A DNA stretch of 64,000 bases. Source: Casuarina equisetifolia (lineage: Eukaryota; Streptophyta; Magnoliopsida; Fagales; Casuarinaceae). The position numbers and the translations under genes were made by a program. Shown here piece after piece: positions 44,981 to 58,103 of the stretch (positions are counted from its first letter, which is position 1; each line of letters starts with the position of its first letter). The stretch covers positions 22,457,491 to 22,521,490 of the forward strand of contig CM052361.1 of the NCBI GenBank assembly GCA_028551475.1. The letters are read 5' to 3'. Under the pieces are notes generated by a model that had not been told where the DNA came from, made no database searches, and was given only the letters and a program-made list of their open reading frames with translations.

Positions 44981-47900
44981 ATGGCGGCGTCGACGAGCAC
45001 CGTTTACATATCGGTCATCGAGGACGTCATTAACAAGGTCCGCGAAGAGTTTATCAACAACGGAGGACCAGGAGAGGACGTTCTCAAGGAGCTTCAAGGA
45101 GTAATTAGCAGTTCTTTTTATTGAATTTTTTTTTCATTGTCTCGTTTCGTTCATGTTAGGGCTTTGTTATTGGGAATTTTCCATGGGGAGAGGTTAATTC
45201 TTCAATTTTTAAGGGATCAGTCTTGTTTTGAGCAAACTGTTTTGTGGGTTCGATCTGGTCATTTTTAGGGTTTTGAGATTTTCCCTATGCTTGGGTTAGA
45301 TTGTCTTTCTGTGGAGCTATGTTGAGCTATTTTGAGCTTTCTACTAGCATGCCTTAGGTGCTAGTGCTGGGTCTAGCTGATTTTGTTTATATTCTGGGAA
45401 ATTTGTAGACGTGGGAGGCAAAAATGATGCAAGCTGGTGTAGTAATTGGTCCAATAGAACGGACAGGCGCACCCAAGCCCACACCTGGAGGTACTGTCCC
45501 TCCCGTTCACGATCTTAACGTGCCATACGAAGGGACTGAGGAGTATGAAACTCCCACAGCTGAGATGCTCTTTCCTCCCGTAAGTTTGTGCATTTTTTCT
45601 TTTGCCGAAGCAATCTTTATCTAGTTTTTGAATTTTAAAGTCAGTTGTGAGTTCAATTGGTGGAGAGTTTAATGTGGTTCACTTTAAAATGTAGACGCCG
45701 TTACAGACTCCCATTCAAACACCTTTACCGGGAACTGCAGACAGCTCGATGTATAACATTCCTACTGGATCTAGTGACTATCCCACTCCAGGAAGTGATG
45801 CTGGTGGTGGAGGGGGCAGCAACAATAATGAGGCTAAAGCTGGAAGACCTAGCCCCTTCATGGTAGACACTAAATCACTGGCACCATTTTGTGTGTTAGT
45901 TTTTATTATGAAAGCTATAATGGTCACTTATTAATTCATTGGAGAGGCGTCTATAGCTATTTTGTTTAAAATATGGCATTAGTGTAATGGAAGACTTAGT
46001 ATTCTTAGCGTCTGTTTGGTTTAGTAGTTTCAAATTGCGAGTTTAAAAGAAAAATAGTGAATTCAGAATGTGGTTAATGAAACGTGATATCTGAAGAACA
46101 GTTAAGCATTTGATAAAATCTGTAAAAATGCTGTTTCTGTTAATTGGGTTGTAAAGACTATGGATCTTTAAAGGCCATCTTGTCTAATTTGTGAAAATGT
46201 TAGTTTTGCCATATTTTCAACCACTCCATTGTTTCTAAACACATTCCAAATGAGAGAGTTTCTTGATTTTGTCTACAAATCCATGCTTGACCTGCAATGG
46301 GGCCAAATGCACACTTAGCTAATCTGTGACCTAAGGATGCTTAAGTTGTAATTGTTCTCTGTTACAGCAACCTCCTTCTCCTTGGATGAACCAAAGGGCA
46401 CCACTTGATGTTAACGTTGGTAAGTATGATGTAAAATCAACCTCGCAGGTATATGTTTATTGTTTTATAATTCTTACTGTTGCACTTGTGTAGCTTACGT
46501 GGAAGGGCGAGATGAGTTGGACAGAGGAACCTCTAATCAACCCACAACACAGGTAATCCCTGCTGTTACTTCATACTGCAGAGGAAAAAATCATTTGTAA
46601 AGAGGTCTAGATGACTTGAGGTGTATAAACTTCCTTTCCGGAAGTCATGCTTCGAATCTCTTTTTGTCTAGGATTTGCCACATAATGCTAGTAGTACCAT
46701 ACACTATCTGTTGTCTTATTGTTGGAAGAAATTCCAGGACTTCTTCACAATGTCTGCTGGGAAGCGAAAACGTGAAGATTTTGCTTCACAATATCAAGCT
46801 GGTGGCTTTATCCCTCAGCAAGATGGAGCTGGGGATTCTGTGTCTGAGGTGTTTGAGATTGAGGTTTGTTTCCTCCTCTTTTTTTTTTTTTTTTTCTTGA
46901 ACCGATAAGAATGCCTTCCTTGGTTTGGATGAGTTTGGTTGATTTAGTATTCTAATAATCTATTTTTCCGAGGACTTCAATTTGGCTTTCTTGAATTTTA
47001 GATTTCCTTGGACTGTACGATTTGTTTAAGGAGATAAACTGTTGTTCTGCTGCATTTTTGTCTTCGAAAATTCATAGTTTTGATTGGAAGTTTTTAGTAT
47101 GTTTTGAGTCCAGCACAGAGTTGGGCGTGGTATGTATTACTGATGATGTCTGGATATTGAGTACGGATGTAGATAAAATGAAGTCAAGTAGTTTTTTTTA
47201 GATCGGGATGATCTAGTTGAAGTGGTTTGAAATTCTACTGACCGTGGGTGTTAGAGAAGGTGGAGGCACTGCAAATTGAAGAGAGTGAGTATTATCATTC
47301 GGAAATGGAGTTGATGGACAGGTGGTGAATTATTTTGCGATGATTTTGTCAGTTTCTTAGCTTGAAGAAAGTGGAAAAAGCCCCTTTGGGAAAATAGGCA
47401 TTTCCTTCCTTGGTTGCTTCTCAGGATACCACATCAGTACCATTTACCAGAAGACAAGAAATCTCTCCTTTACCAACTTTTCCACATGTTAGAACTTTGT
47501 TTAACTGGTTATTTGGGAGAAGGCTCAATTCAAGATACTTAGAAAGACAGAAAGCTATTACCTGTTTACTAATGATTTTCACTAGGCCATCTGTATTTCA
47601 ATTGCTGGTGTGATGGGGTTCCTACCACCTGATTCCTACGAAGTCAAAGCTTTCCATACAATATAGTAGTTGAAATCACCCTTGCAGAACATTGTTGATG
47701 GATATGCTGGTCTCACAGAAGCTTTTATTTTTAATTTTTATTTTTATTTTCTTGGCCCTAGTTATTTTGGGATTGGCTAATTTTATTGGCTCAAGAAATA
47801 AGCGAGGACCTTTTTTCCCCCCCCTAGAACCAGTTCAAGCCTAATGATGCTTCTAGTATTTGGCTACTCATGATGTTCTCTTTTTCTCGCTTAGCCTACT

Positions 47901-50142
47901 AGTTTAATTGTGAGGTTTAAGGTTCAACACCCCGTGTATGTGTTGCAATATTAAAAAAATAAAGAAAATTAAAAAAAAATGATGTTCCCTTTTGTGATGG
48001 TCATAGTCATTGAATTAGTTGTTGACATTTTGGGGTTTTACTCACTTGGTTAAATTTGGGGTGTCAATTTTTGCCCATCTTCACAGCAGAAAGTGAATGC
48101 AAGACAATTCTTTTTGTTTGTGAGGTAAAAGGGAATTGTGGAACTTTTTGTATATGTCTTGAATAAATAAACTCAGATGTGTTAATTTTTTTGGATAAAT
48201 AATATTAGATTCATTGTGAGAAGCTCTTCTCTCCCCCTTTACATTGCCAAGAGTGAGGAAATTTGTTGTTTTATATCTGCCTTTTGTTTTTGAAGGATTT
48301 TGACCTTTGTTGGTGAACCGGGTCCTTCTATAATGACATCTTTTGCAATCTCAGAATTAAAGTTTTCCTGTGTAGCGTTTGCTTTCGCACAATCTTAGAC
48401 TCATTGATTGGTAACTTTTCAGGTAAGTGGAGGGAATTCTAGCATTCTGGCCTCTGCAAATAAAGAGGTTGTGGCACACGTGGCAAGGTCATCTTCAAAG
48501 ATTCCTCAACTTGATGGACCAATTCCCGATCCTTATGATGATGTCCTCTCTACACCCAATGTGAGTAGGATCTGCAATTGTGAGACACAGTCTGCAAACA
48601 GATCTTTTTCCTTTATCATTCTTTTTCTCCCTTGTATATGGATTAGTATGCATAACAACCTTAGTGCCATTAGCATATTTCCATTTGATATTTGCTATTG
48701 ATATCCTAGCCTTATGTCTCATATCATGAGTTAAACGTTATGTTGATGCATTTTCATTGGGTTTCCTGTGGAGGCTGTTCTTGTGATCCAATGGAGGACC
48801 CATCTGTCTTGCGTATTCATATAGATCCTGTCCTTTTTTTTTTTTTTTGTTTAAATTTCTTTTGCCTCTTCAAAGGTGGATTGTTTGATCACAGTTACAT
48901 GGGCTGCATATTGAATGTGTAACTTATCAAAAATAGAAGATCTTTTATTAAATTTGGTCACGTGGGTGGTCACCTATTCTGTGGAAATTGGATTGGAAAG
49001 TGTCATCATTGAGCTATTGATTTATATCTTAATGATGGGAGCTGCTAAGAGGGGGAAGATTGTTTCTGTCAATGAACTCTTGGTCAAACGAGGAGGTAAT
49101 TCTCTAAGGATAGGATGGAAGGTGAGGCTGTGTGATTAGAATCCATTGTGTGCGTGTGTTAGTTATCAAGAGTAGAGAATGGTTTTCTCCTTCCTCTGTC
49201 TTGTCTGACCTAAGAAGCATTGGGCTTGAATGTGGCACGGTATTTGAGTGCTTCTAGGACTTGGTCCGTATTTTTCCACAGGGAACATATTGGTTCATGC
49301 ATCTGATCATGTATAAAATAAGAATTTCTAATGGATTGATGACTTGTCAACTGAAAAGACTCATAATCAGTTATCTGGGATAAATTGACGGTTTCATAAA
49401 TAGTGGCTGGATAAAGAAATAAAAAAAATTTCTCACCAAGTTCCACTCTCTCTCCCCTCCTCTCTTATCTCACAGATATACAACTATCAAGGAGTTTTCA
49501 ATGAAGACTACAACATAGCCAACACACCAGCTCCTACTGGTAAATCTGAGATTCTCCTGATTTTTGTGATTAAAAGTTTGTTTTGGTTAAAAGTAGTGTG
49601 GCATAAGCTTATCTTCGCTAAGGTTGGGGGTGCCTGTCTTTCTATTTATTTCAGATATACCAGCAGGTACTCCTGCTGCAGTTCCTCCAAATGATGTTGG
49701 AGAAGATGATGATGACGAGCCGCCACTGAATGAGAATGATGATGATGATTTGGATGATGTGGATGAAGTAGAGGAGCAAAACACACAACATTTGGTTTTG
49801 GCTCAGTTTGATAAGGTGATTCACTCTTTAAGCGTATGCTTGTGTGTAATCATCGACAACTAAAAACCATATTGGGCTGCTATGTTTGCTCTTCTGACTA
49901 TTATACATTTGGGTGGGTAGGTGACACGTACCAAGAGCAGGTGGAAATGCTCATTGAAGGATGGGATTATGCATATCAACAATAAGGACATACTCTTTAA
50001 CAAGGTTAGTCTTCGTCAGTGATCGATTGGAACTTTTCTCTTTTAATTTATTTACTTTTCATCCTGTCCTGGACGTCGGCCTCAAAATTATTTGTGGAAT
50101 GCTTCCTGTCTTTTGTAGGCAACAGGAGAATTCGACTTCTGA
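44981..50142 (+). CDS. TFIIA large subunit (alpha/beta)
   Basis: General transcription factor IIA large subunit, which with the small gamma subunit stabilises TBP on the TATA box for RNA polymerase II. Eleven exons: 44981-45100, 45409-45579, 45695-45862, 46368-46419, 46494-46552, 46738-46863, 48423-48560, 49476-49539, 49655-49815, 49921-50004, 50119-50142. Total 1167 nt, 388 aa, all in frame. Residues 1-57 form the N-terminal four-helix-bundle part (VYISVIEDVINKVREEF). The middle is Pro/Ser/Gly-rich with SPWMNQRAPLDVNVAYVEGR and GKRKR. It is followed by the PQLDGPIPDPYDD block, where animal orthologs are cut into alpha and beta, then an acidic run of Asp/Glu. The C-terminal beta-barrel part includes TRTKSRWKCSLKDG and ends FNKATGEFDF. 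Intron 6 is about 1.6 kb. Expected to be expressed everywhere. Confidence 0.95.
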
Positions 50143-51442
50143 TTTTGTTGCAGAGTATCCAGTCTTCCATATCCTGGCAGTTGCTCTTGCAGAGCAAATC
50201 CTGAGGCATCATTGGTTGTTCAGTTATTTTTCCTTAATTGTTGTTATTAATTGGGAGCTTGAAGAACGAGAGAGATGCTTGATACTTTCTAAGACTAGCA
50301 TGGGATGGATGTTGGCCTGTTGTACATAAAGCAAATGAGCATTTTCGGCCGTTAAATAGGATTATAACTTTTGAGGCATTTGCAGAAGATTGTCATATCT
50401 AATGGAATATGTAGTTCCATTCACTGTATACTCAAAACATTTTGGTTAATCTACGAACAGCAGTCTGTTATATTTTCTTGCTGCTTATTCTGGTAGTTCG
50501 TGGAACAGTATGAACTCCAATTCTGAATGCTTTTGTAGTGTTTTTTTTTAATAATTATTATTGTTATTTTCCCTCCTTTTGCTTTCAGTTGATGGTGATA
50601 ATATGCCACTAGCCTGGCTCATTAAATGCTCCCTTTCTTCAAGTTCCAGCTTTATTGCTTTCCCTTACGTAGGGGAAGAGCTAGAGTTCTCATTTGGCCA
50701 TCTATAATTGTCTGGCAAGCCAGTGATTACTTGAAAAATGTGAAGCTAGATGTTAGGGACTTGGGATTCTAACCCAAAAGAGTAGCCTTATGGGATGGAA
50801 TTTTAGACTATGAGAAGGTGACACTTAATTGTTAGGGATGATAATTACATCAGAAGTACATGACTACGACATGAATTTAGAAGAAAGAGAATATGGAAGA
50901 CATTGTTTTTATGTTGAAAAGCAAGTGGAAGAACTTGGGTTGGGTTTATAAAAAAGTTTGAAAACTTTACCTAATTGGCGAGTTTTTGGATCGAAATTTT
51001 AAATCCATGACATAGAGCTCTCATTTTTACCATTATTGTGTATCGTGGATTATTCACCATAACCCCTTTTATAGCATTATTTAAGTCGTTTGCCATGTTA
51101 GGAAACATGTGCAAGGTTTCCAGAGGAAAGATTCCTAATACGAATCATAAAAGAGGAAATTGGTTCTGTATCTGATTATATTACCAATCAGTGTCTGATT
51201 ATTCATTTCTGGAATTCTGTAACTGGCTCTGTTATTGAAGATTGCCTAAATGAAAGAGGAAAATTGTTTATAAAAGATAAAAATTGCTTTTTACATACAC
51301 ATGCAACGGACATAAAAATGTGTTGATGAATTTATCACCCCTGAGATCATCAGACAGAAAGGCTGGGAACATTCCCTTGTCCTTCTAGCAGAAAACATCA
51401 CAATGATCGACCAACGCTGTATTGTAGAAAACACAAAGATTG
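50143..51442. other. 3' region of TFIIA and spacer
   Basis: Contains the TFIIA 3' UTR. The end of the stretch, near 51,260-51,442, should be the 3' UTR of the small minus-strand gene. No other gene is seen. Confidence 0.5.
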
Positions 51443-51808
51443 TCACTGCACATGTTCGACCAGCACGCATTGCGATTGAAGGAGACTAAGCAGGGCCGGT
51501 GGCTCCGTGAAGGTGGGCACGGCCGGGTGTTTCCAGCCGCCCGTTGGCGAGTCCGTGCCTCCCTTCTCCTCATTCTCACTCTCCGACGATCTTTCCTCGA
51601 CCTTCTCCGGCAATGGCTCCGGGGAAAGAACCAGCGGCGATAGCAATGGAATTGGCTTCGGAGTTTCGCCAGAGGGAGCGAACACCTCGGTTGGGGTAGC
51701 AACGACGACCTTATCAAGCTGAAGAGACGCCGGAGCGCGCTTTTGTAGCCTCGTGGGAGCCTTCCCCGCATTCTGAGAAACATCGCCGGCGTTCTCCATT
51801 GTTGACAT
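51443..51808 (-). CDS. Small plant protein of unknown function (TGGWKHPAVPTF motif)
   Basis: Intronless open frame of 121 aa, GC-richer than its surroundings as real coding DNA here tends to be. The N-terminus is MSTMENAGD with a basic patch TRLQKRAPASLQLDKV (about 19-34). A Pro-rich IPLLSPLVLSPEPLP stretch follows (about 53-67), then a Glu/Ser-rich acidic part, and a C-terminal block TGGWKHPAVPTFTEPPALL. No signal peptide or membrane segment is seen. I recall similar small Arabidopsis proteins listed among SIAMESE-related cyclin-dependent kinase inhibitors, but the link is from memory and weak, so no symbol is given. A second ATG three codons in is possible. Convergent with TFIIA. Confidence 0.7.
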   Translation of the reverse strand: MSTMENAGDVSQNAGKAPTRLQKRAPASLQLDKVVVATPTEVFAPSGETPKPIPLLSPLVLSPEPLPEKVEERSSESENEEKGGTDSPTGGWKHPAVPTFTEPPALLSLLQSQCVLVEHVQ

Positions 51809-53481
51809 CCAAACTCACAAGAATCTTTAACCCACAAAAATCCAGTCACTCTTATCGAAAACCCCAAGAGCCTGAAGATAATAAAAACAGGAAGCAAGAG
51901 GAGCGTCGTAAATACGACTATCTCTTGAGTGAGCGTAAACAGGGGGTCCGTTTATGGCGGATTCAAAGTCAGAAACGGCAAAATCAAATTTGAACCGGTC
52001 ATTTGCTTATTTTACACATGGCCTTGAGGATCGTATGGACCGTAGTTATTATCGGGGCTTATTTCTTCAAAGTCAAAGAGAGTCATTTTAACAATCCCAG
52101 AGGAGAGGTCGGGAAAGTGCGTGGCGGGCATGGCGGAAATGGCGGAAATGGCTGTCCACACTCCTCTTACTCTGAACCATCATCGGAGTCCAAGCAGCTT
52201 CAGTTGACAACCCCGTTTGATTGCCCCACCTGAGACCGAACGAAGCATATTCTGAGGTTGTCCGGTTGTTTAGTGCTATAACGTCAAGGGGACGGTTTTA
52301 TTTTTAGTTGTAACGTGTCCGGAAATCCCTGTCGGCTTTTTACTTTTTGTGTATACTCTAGTTGAAAACTAGGTTTGTGTCCAAATGTATTTCTAAAATG
52401 GGTTAGACAATATACGTATATGCTAAAAAAACTTATTTTCTTTTTTAAAATAGGTAAAAAAAAAAGATAAGTATTCTATTTATATATTTGCACCGGCTAA
52501 TGTAAGAAATTTAACTTGGTTTGAGTCCAAATGTATTTCCAAAATAGGTTAATCAATATACATATATGCTAAAAAAACTTATTTTCTTCTTAAAATTAGG
52601 AAAAAGAGGTAAGTTAGTATTTTATTTTTTAAATTTTTTAATACCATCCATTTTTGTTGTAATTGTAGTGGGATGAAATTATATATTTTTTTTTTGGAGT
52701 ATTATCACGTGAAAGGTTGTAAACTCGAGCAAGTTAAGTTTGTCTTTCATTTTAAAAATGATTTTGTCACAAGATGTTGAATAAGAAGAAAGATTGAATT
52801 TAGAGAAAAAGGATAAAATTATTAAAATATAATGACTAACTCAAAATATACTTAAGTTTAATAAAAAATATATAAATAAAGAAATTTAAAATTAGGATAT
52901 TTGCTTTATAAAATCTCTTACAAAAGCCATTCTTATCATTTTTGTGAACACTTCTTATTATTTCATTACATCCATTAGACATATGAGATATTTTAATATT
53001 CTATATTTTTATTGTAATTAAGGTGGACTAAAATTAGTTATAACATGAATTTATTTAGTTGATTATACTCAACCTATGGAGCAAAAAATAGGTTCGTTCT
53101 AACATCCTTTTAATTCTATTTCATGGTTCATAATAATTAAGTATAATCTTAAGTTATTGGACTCTTTAGAGGCCGGATTTATGCTGACACATAACATTGA
53201 CGTCACCATAGGGAGTCAATTTTTTTTTTTTTTTTTTTAAATCGATTTAGAAGGAAGTAGAGGTAAAGCAAATTACACGTAATCGTGAGACATCCAACAA
53301 GAGGAGATGCATGAAACTTGGAACGTTAGATGGCTTATCATCGGCGACAAGAACATCAGAAGTCAGACTGTAAGCATCAAAATTGGGCCACTAAAAACTT
53401 CCCAACACGAAACGAATAAGATAAAGCGGGAGCCACCTCCACGTTACGCCTTGATCGTTGTTTTGGGTCAAACTGTCTCGC
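51809..53481. other. Spacer between the small gene and the sugar transporter
   Basis: The promoter of the small gene reaches to about 52,300, then AT-rich DNA. A ~90-bp motif occurs twice, at about 52,366-52,450 and 52,503-52,590. Both copies hold TGTCCAAATGTATTTC / GAGTCCAAATGTATTTC, then GGTTA, CAATATACNTATATGC and AAAAAACTTATTTTCTT, so this is a local tandem duplication. A T-run lies at about 53,220-53,239. Leader and promoter of the transporter follow. Confidence 0.6.
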
Positions 53482-56400
53482 ATGGCTTGCGGTGCTTCCA
53501 CACAGCCTTTCTTCAACCTCAATCTGTCACTGTCACACCCCACTCGCCGAGCAAAGCCATTACAAGATCTCCAATCTTACACCCAAATTGGAGGACAACC
53601 ATGTTCGACTTGTACCACTCGCTTCCAGGCCGAGTTCCCCGTAATCTCCAATACACCTCTGCTTTCTGCCCGTGGAGTCGGATTCAAAGTGAGGACCCAA
53701 AATTCCCCGTTTGGCATTTTTGCTTCTGTGTTTTGTTGGGTGATAGTTTTTTTGTGTGGCGGGCAGGTGCGCGCGCAGAAAGAGTATGTTTCTGGAGGAG
53801 AAGATAATTCGCTTGTCTCTGACGCAGCGAATCAGGAGGATTTTGCTTGGTCTTCTGTGATTTTGCCGTGAGTCAATACCACTTTCTCTTCTGTTTTTTT
53901 TTTTTTAAGGGATCACATAAGAAAAACTGTCTCATTCTTTTGAAGTTTTTTGGTTGAAGCCATGGTTTTCAGTATATTATGAATGCAATCGCAAAAAACT
54001 GGACCTTTCAACCTTGATTACCTTGTTTAACTAATCCGTTTAAATTTGGGGTGAAAGGAAGATTAGTTCTTAAAAAATGCTACTAAACAAGGCCTAGTTC
54101 ATGGTAGTGGCACTTGTATCTTATTTTGGGCTGAATTAAGAGAGAAAAGGGTGAATCAAGAAATAATACGTTACTGAGGTTTTAGTAATAATTCATTGCG
54201 TACATTTAACTTTGCTTCTGCAATTTTTAGGTTTCTGTTCCCAGCCTTGGGGGGTTTGTTATTTGGGTATGACATTGGTGCCACCTCTGGTGCTACCATC
54301 TCATTGCAGGTGCTTGTTTGTCGCATTGACTTTTTCTTATATATTTAGTTTACTTTTGGTAATCGCTCTTGTTGTTTTGATAGTCACCGGATTTGGGTGT
54401 CCTATGCAGCCCATTTAATCATTTACATTCTGGTGTTACTTGATGGTTTAACAGTCACCTGAGCTCAGTGGAACAACTTGGTTCAACTTTTCGGCCATTC
54501 AGCTTGGACTTGTGGTATGGTCACGGATCATCTTTACATCACTTCTGCCTTTGTTCGGGATACTTGCAATTTATTTTTTCTTTGTTATGTTCGATCTGTT
54601 CTTTCAATTTGTATGTGAATACAGGTCAGTGGCTCTCTTTATGGAGCTCTTCTTGGTTCTCTTCTTGTCTATCCACTTGCAGACTTCCTTGGTATGTCAT
54701 TGTTTATTCTGGCCAGAAGTTTTAGAGGTTTTTCTGATTTTCTTTCTAATGTAATGGTTTTCTCATGAAGGGAGGAAGCGAGAACTCCTTATAGCAGCTG
54801 CCCTGTATCTGGTTGGTGGCCTTATCACTGCCTATGCTCCTGGCCTTGGTGTGCTTTTAGTAGGAAGGCTGCTCTATGGTCTTGGTATTGGTTTGGTGGG
54901 CTTGTTTGAAACTCCCCTCCCATTTTATGCAGTCTTAGTTGCCATGATGTACCTAGTCTTCTTCTAACCTTCTTACGAATAAAATACTTTGACAGGCCAT
55001 GCACGGGGCTCCTCTCTATATTGCAGAAACTTGCCCATCTCAGATTCGTGGAACTCTAGTATCTTTGAAGGAGCTCTTCATAGTACTGGGGATTCTGGTA
55101 TTGTTTGCTCTTATGTTAGTCTCTCGATTCACTTTTTTGTCTGAAACGAACTGAGAAGGAAATGAACTTTTCTGCAGTTGGGTTATTTTGTTGGAAGCTT
55201 TCAGATTGATGTAATTGGTGGGTGGCGTTACATGTTTGGAGCCAGTGCACCAGTTGCTTTAGTTATGGGACTAGGCATGTTGAGTCTTCCATCATCACCA
55301 CGCTGGCTGCTTCTTAGGGCTGTTCAAGTAAAGGGGTCTTTAGAAGATTACAAAGAGAAGGCCATGCTTGCCCTGAGCAAACTAAGGGGCCGTCGTCCTG
55401 GTGACAAGTTGTCTGAGAGGCAAATAGAAGACACCTTTGTGTCATTACAAAATGCATATGCAGATCAGGAATCAGAGGGCAATTTCTTAGAGGTCTTTCA
55501 AGGCTCAAGTTTGAAAGCCTTCCTGATTGGCGGAGGTTTGGTCCTTTTTCAACAGGTATTGGTTCCTTTTCACTGCCATTAATACCCTTTTACATTTATC
55601 TTTAAACTGAAGTTCAAACAAGATGTAGTGAAGAAATGTGGAGTTTTCCTTCTGGCCAGCAAATTAACCAACTGACCCCGACAGATAACTGGGCAACCGA
55701 GTGTTCTATATTATGCAGGTTCAATTCTTCAGGTACTTGATGTTCGAAATCAAATCCGTTGTTTTGTAAAAATTGCTTTTACTTATTATAAGCTGGTCTA
55801 ATTGTTTTTATTCTTAATGATTCTGATATCCTAGACTGCTGGATTCTCTGCAGCGTCTGATGCTACCCGAGTTTCTGTTGTGATTGGCGTGTTCAAAGTA
55901 TGTTTGGTGATAATTCTCATGATTTCTTAGAACATTGGGGGAAGAGTATCGTTGCCTTTATACCTCGTGGTAATGCTAATAACAGTGAATATCTTCCTTC
56001 TGCAGTTACTGATGACGTGGGTATCTGTTTTAAAAGTAGATGATCTTGGGAGAAGACCACTGCTAATTGGAGGTGTCAGCGGAATTGTATACATCATATA
56101 ACTATCAATTTATTATTATTCTTTTCATTCTGGAACATTCATTTATTTAGAAAAAAATATGATGAAAGCTTAACTATGCTTTTCTTTAAATTACCACAGG
56201 CTATTTCGTTATTTCTACTTTCTGCTTATTATAAATTTCTTGGAGAGTTTCCTATTGTTGCTGTAGCTGGTCTTCTTCTCTATGTTGGATGCTACCAGGT
56301 AAGAATTGTCTTTTAAAGATTGGACTTCACTGAGCCTTCTTTTTGGAATGTGACCTTCTCATATGGTCTTTAAAGGAGTCTGAATTGTATTTTCTAGCAT

Positions 56401-56926
56401 CTGTAGAAAATCTACGTTTAAAAGCTACCTTGATTGTATAACTTTGTTGAAAAAAGAAAAAAGGAAAAAAAGAAAGGGAAAGCTTTATACCTAATGAGTA
56501 ATGACAAGAGATTTCCTGACAATAGATTTCTGTGCTTTGAATGGTATTTCAGATATCATTTGGGCCAATCAGTTGGCTTGTGGTGTCAGAGATATTCCCA
56601 CTTCGGACAAGAGGGCGAGGAATTAGTCTTGCAGTTCTTACCAACTTTGGCTCAAATGCCATTGTGACCTTTGCCTTCTCACCATTGAAGGTATCGAATT
56701 GCTTTTGTCAATCCATTACTTTCAAAGATAGAAGGCCATTGTTCATAGTTTCCATTCTCCTATAATTGAATATGGTCTGCTAATATTGCAGGAGATTCTA
56801 GGAGCGGAAAATCTCTTCCTTCTTTTTGGGGCCATTGCCTTGCTATCACTTCTCTTTGTATTGCTGGTTGTCCCAGAGACCAAAGGATTGAGCCTGGAAG
56901 AAATTGAGTCCAAAATTTTGAAGTAA
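53482..56926 (+). CDS. Plastid sugar/H+ symporter, D-xylose-proton symporter-like 3 type
   Basis: MFS sugar transporter of the chloroplast envelope group. Fourteen exons: 53482-53688, 53767-53867, 54231-54309, 54455-54514, 54625-54691, 54771-54895, 54996-55097, 55178-55555, 55685-55732, 55835-55897, 56006-56086, 56200-56298, 56553-56690, 56792-56926. Total 1683 nt, 560 aa, in frame. Residues 1 to about 100 are a Ser/Thr-rich transit peptide and linker. They are followed by 12 membrane spans with LFGYDIGATSGAT, GRKREL, the GRLLYGLGIGLAMHGAPLY block, SPRWLLLR, LFQQITGQPSVLYYAG, DLGRRPLL and the C-terminal PETKGLSLEEIE. These match, from memory, Arabidopsis At5g59250 nearly residue for residue. 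The transported sugar is not certain despite the name. Intron 1 is only 78 nt and has no in-frame stop. Confidence 0.93.
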
Positions 56927-58103
56927 AAGTTCATACATTTCAGAATGATCAGTTGAGCTTCAAATATGCCGATAATTTTGTTTAGCCCATGGACTTGTAT
57001 CCTGGATGGCATAGGAAGGTCATCTTTTTGAAACTTCATCAAACCATCTGTATTACCATTCAATTAGATGAAAACAACCTATTCTTGTATTTTAAGGAAG
57101 TCATCAAGAGGTTGCTACTTTAGTTCTGGCCTCATGGTCGTATCTCAAAAGCTAATTTGGGCATTCAATCAAAAGGACTGATGTAAAGACAAAAGTGCAT
57201 ATTCTTAGTATATTTATAGTTCCTACACTTAGCACATAGATTGGGCGGTTGTTAACTGGGTTAGAATCTTGGTGGGAGTAAAGGAGATACTAATACTGTA
57301 CTCGATTGCCAAAAGTGTAGGAAGAGAAAGAAAAGCAATTCAGGGTTATCAGCTGACAGGTTAATGAGTTATTGTTTATTCTTATTAGCTAACTACAAGT
57401 ATCTGCCATCCTGGGCTAACATCAGGTATCTACTTCAATGGGTGAAAGAGTATGCTTATGAATTAGCTGGAGTTTATAGAGCTACTTTTAGGACCAGAAT
57501 TACTGATCAAGTGCATTTGGGTTTGGACCTCTTTTATACCAGAGTTTCCAAATTCATATATATAGGAATCAGATTTTTCGAGAAAAAAAAAAAAAAACAC
57601 TTACCAGTTTGAGTGGGAAGAATAATCTGGTAAAATTTTGATTTCGGGCCTAGAGACTCGTTTATGACAAATCTAGTTGCCAATACAAATTAATTGTGTG
57701 GACAAAACAAATCTATTTAGGTAGATTCAAGAAACAACAAAAGATAATAGATATTTCCTAGAACTGAAATGGTCATTATTGTTGGTTTGGATTTTATATA
57801 ACAATCATTACTTTTATGGCGCCCTATTTCCCCGATTGATTCCATGTGTTAGTTCTCGTTAATTCAACCTTTAAGCAGCCCAAAAAGGCCATGAATGTGT
57901 CCTTGACTGTTAAAATGCTTGCTCAGGAGCAGGAAAATGTGAAGAAAGTTCATTTGGTAGACGTATTTGAGTGAAGTAGAGCCTAAGAAGAGACTATTAT
58001 ACAATATCAATTGCTAACTCTATATTGAATGAAGAACTGTATACATCATATACTTCACAACATCCAAGCGATCTATGATCTAGTGTGCTGACACAGAACT
58101 GAT
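56927..58103. other. 3' regions between the transporter and LecRK-1
   Basis: Transporter 3' UTR to about 57,150, then spacer, then the 3' UTR of LecRK-1 near 57,980-58,103. An A-run lies at about 57,583-57,597. No gene is seen. Confidence 0.5.

Noticed and set aside
46864-48422. Hidden gene inside the long TFIIA intron 6
   Set aside because: Only short AT-rich chance frames, no splice-supported model or family pattern.
53307-53807. 166-residue open frame overlapping the transporter's first exon
   Set aside because: Different frame from the transporter; its translation shows no family pattern, while the frame from 53482 matches the plastid transporter.
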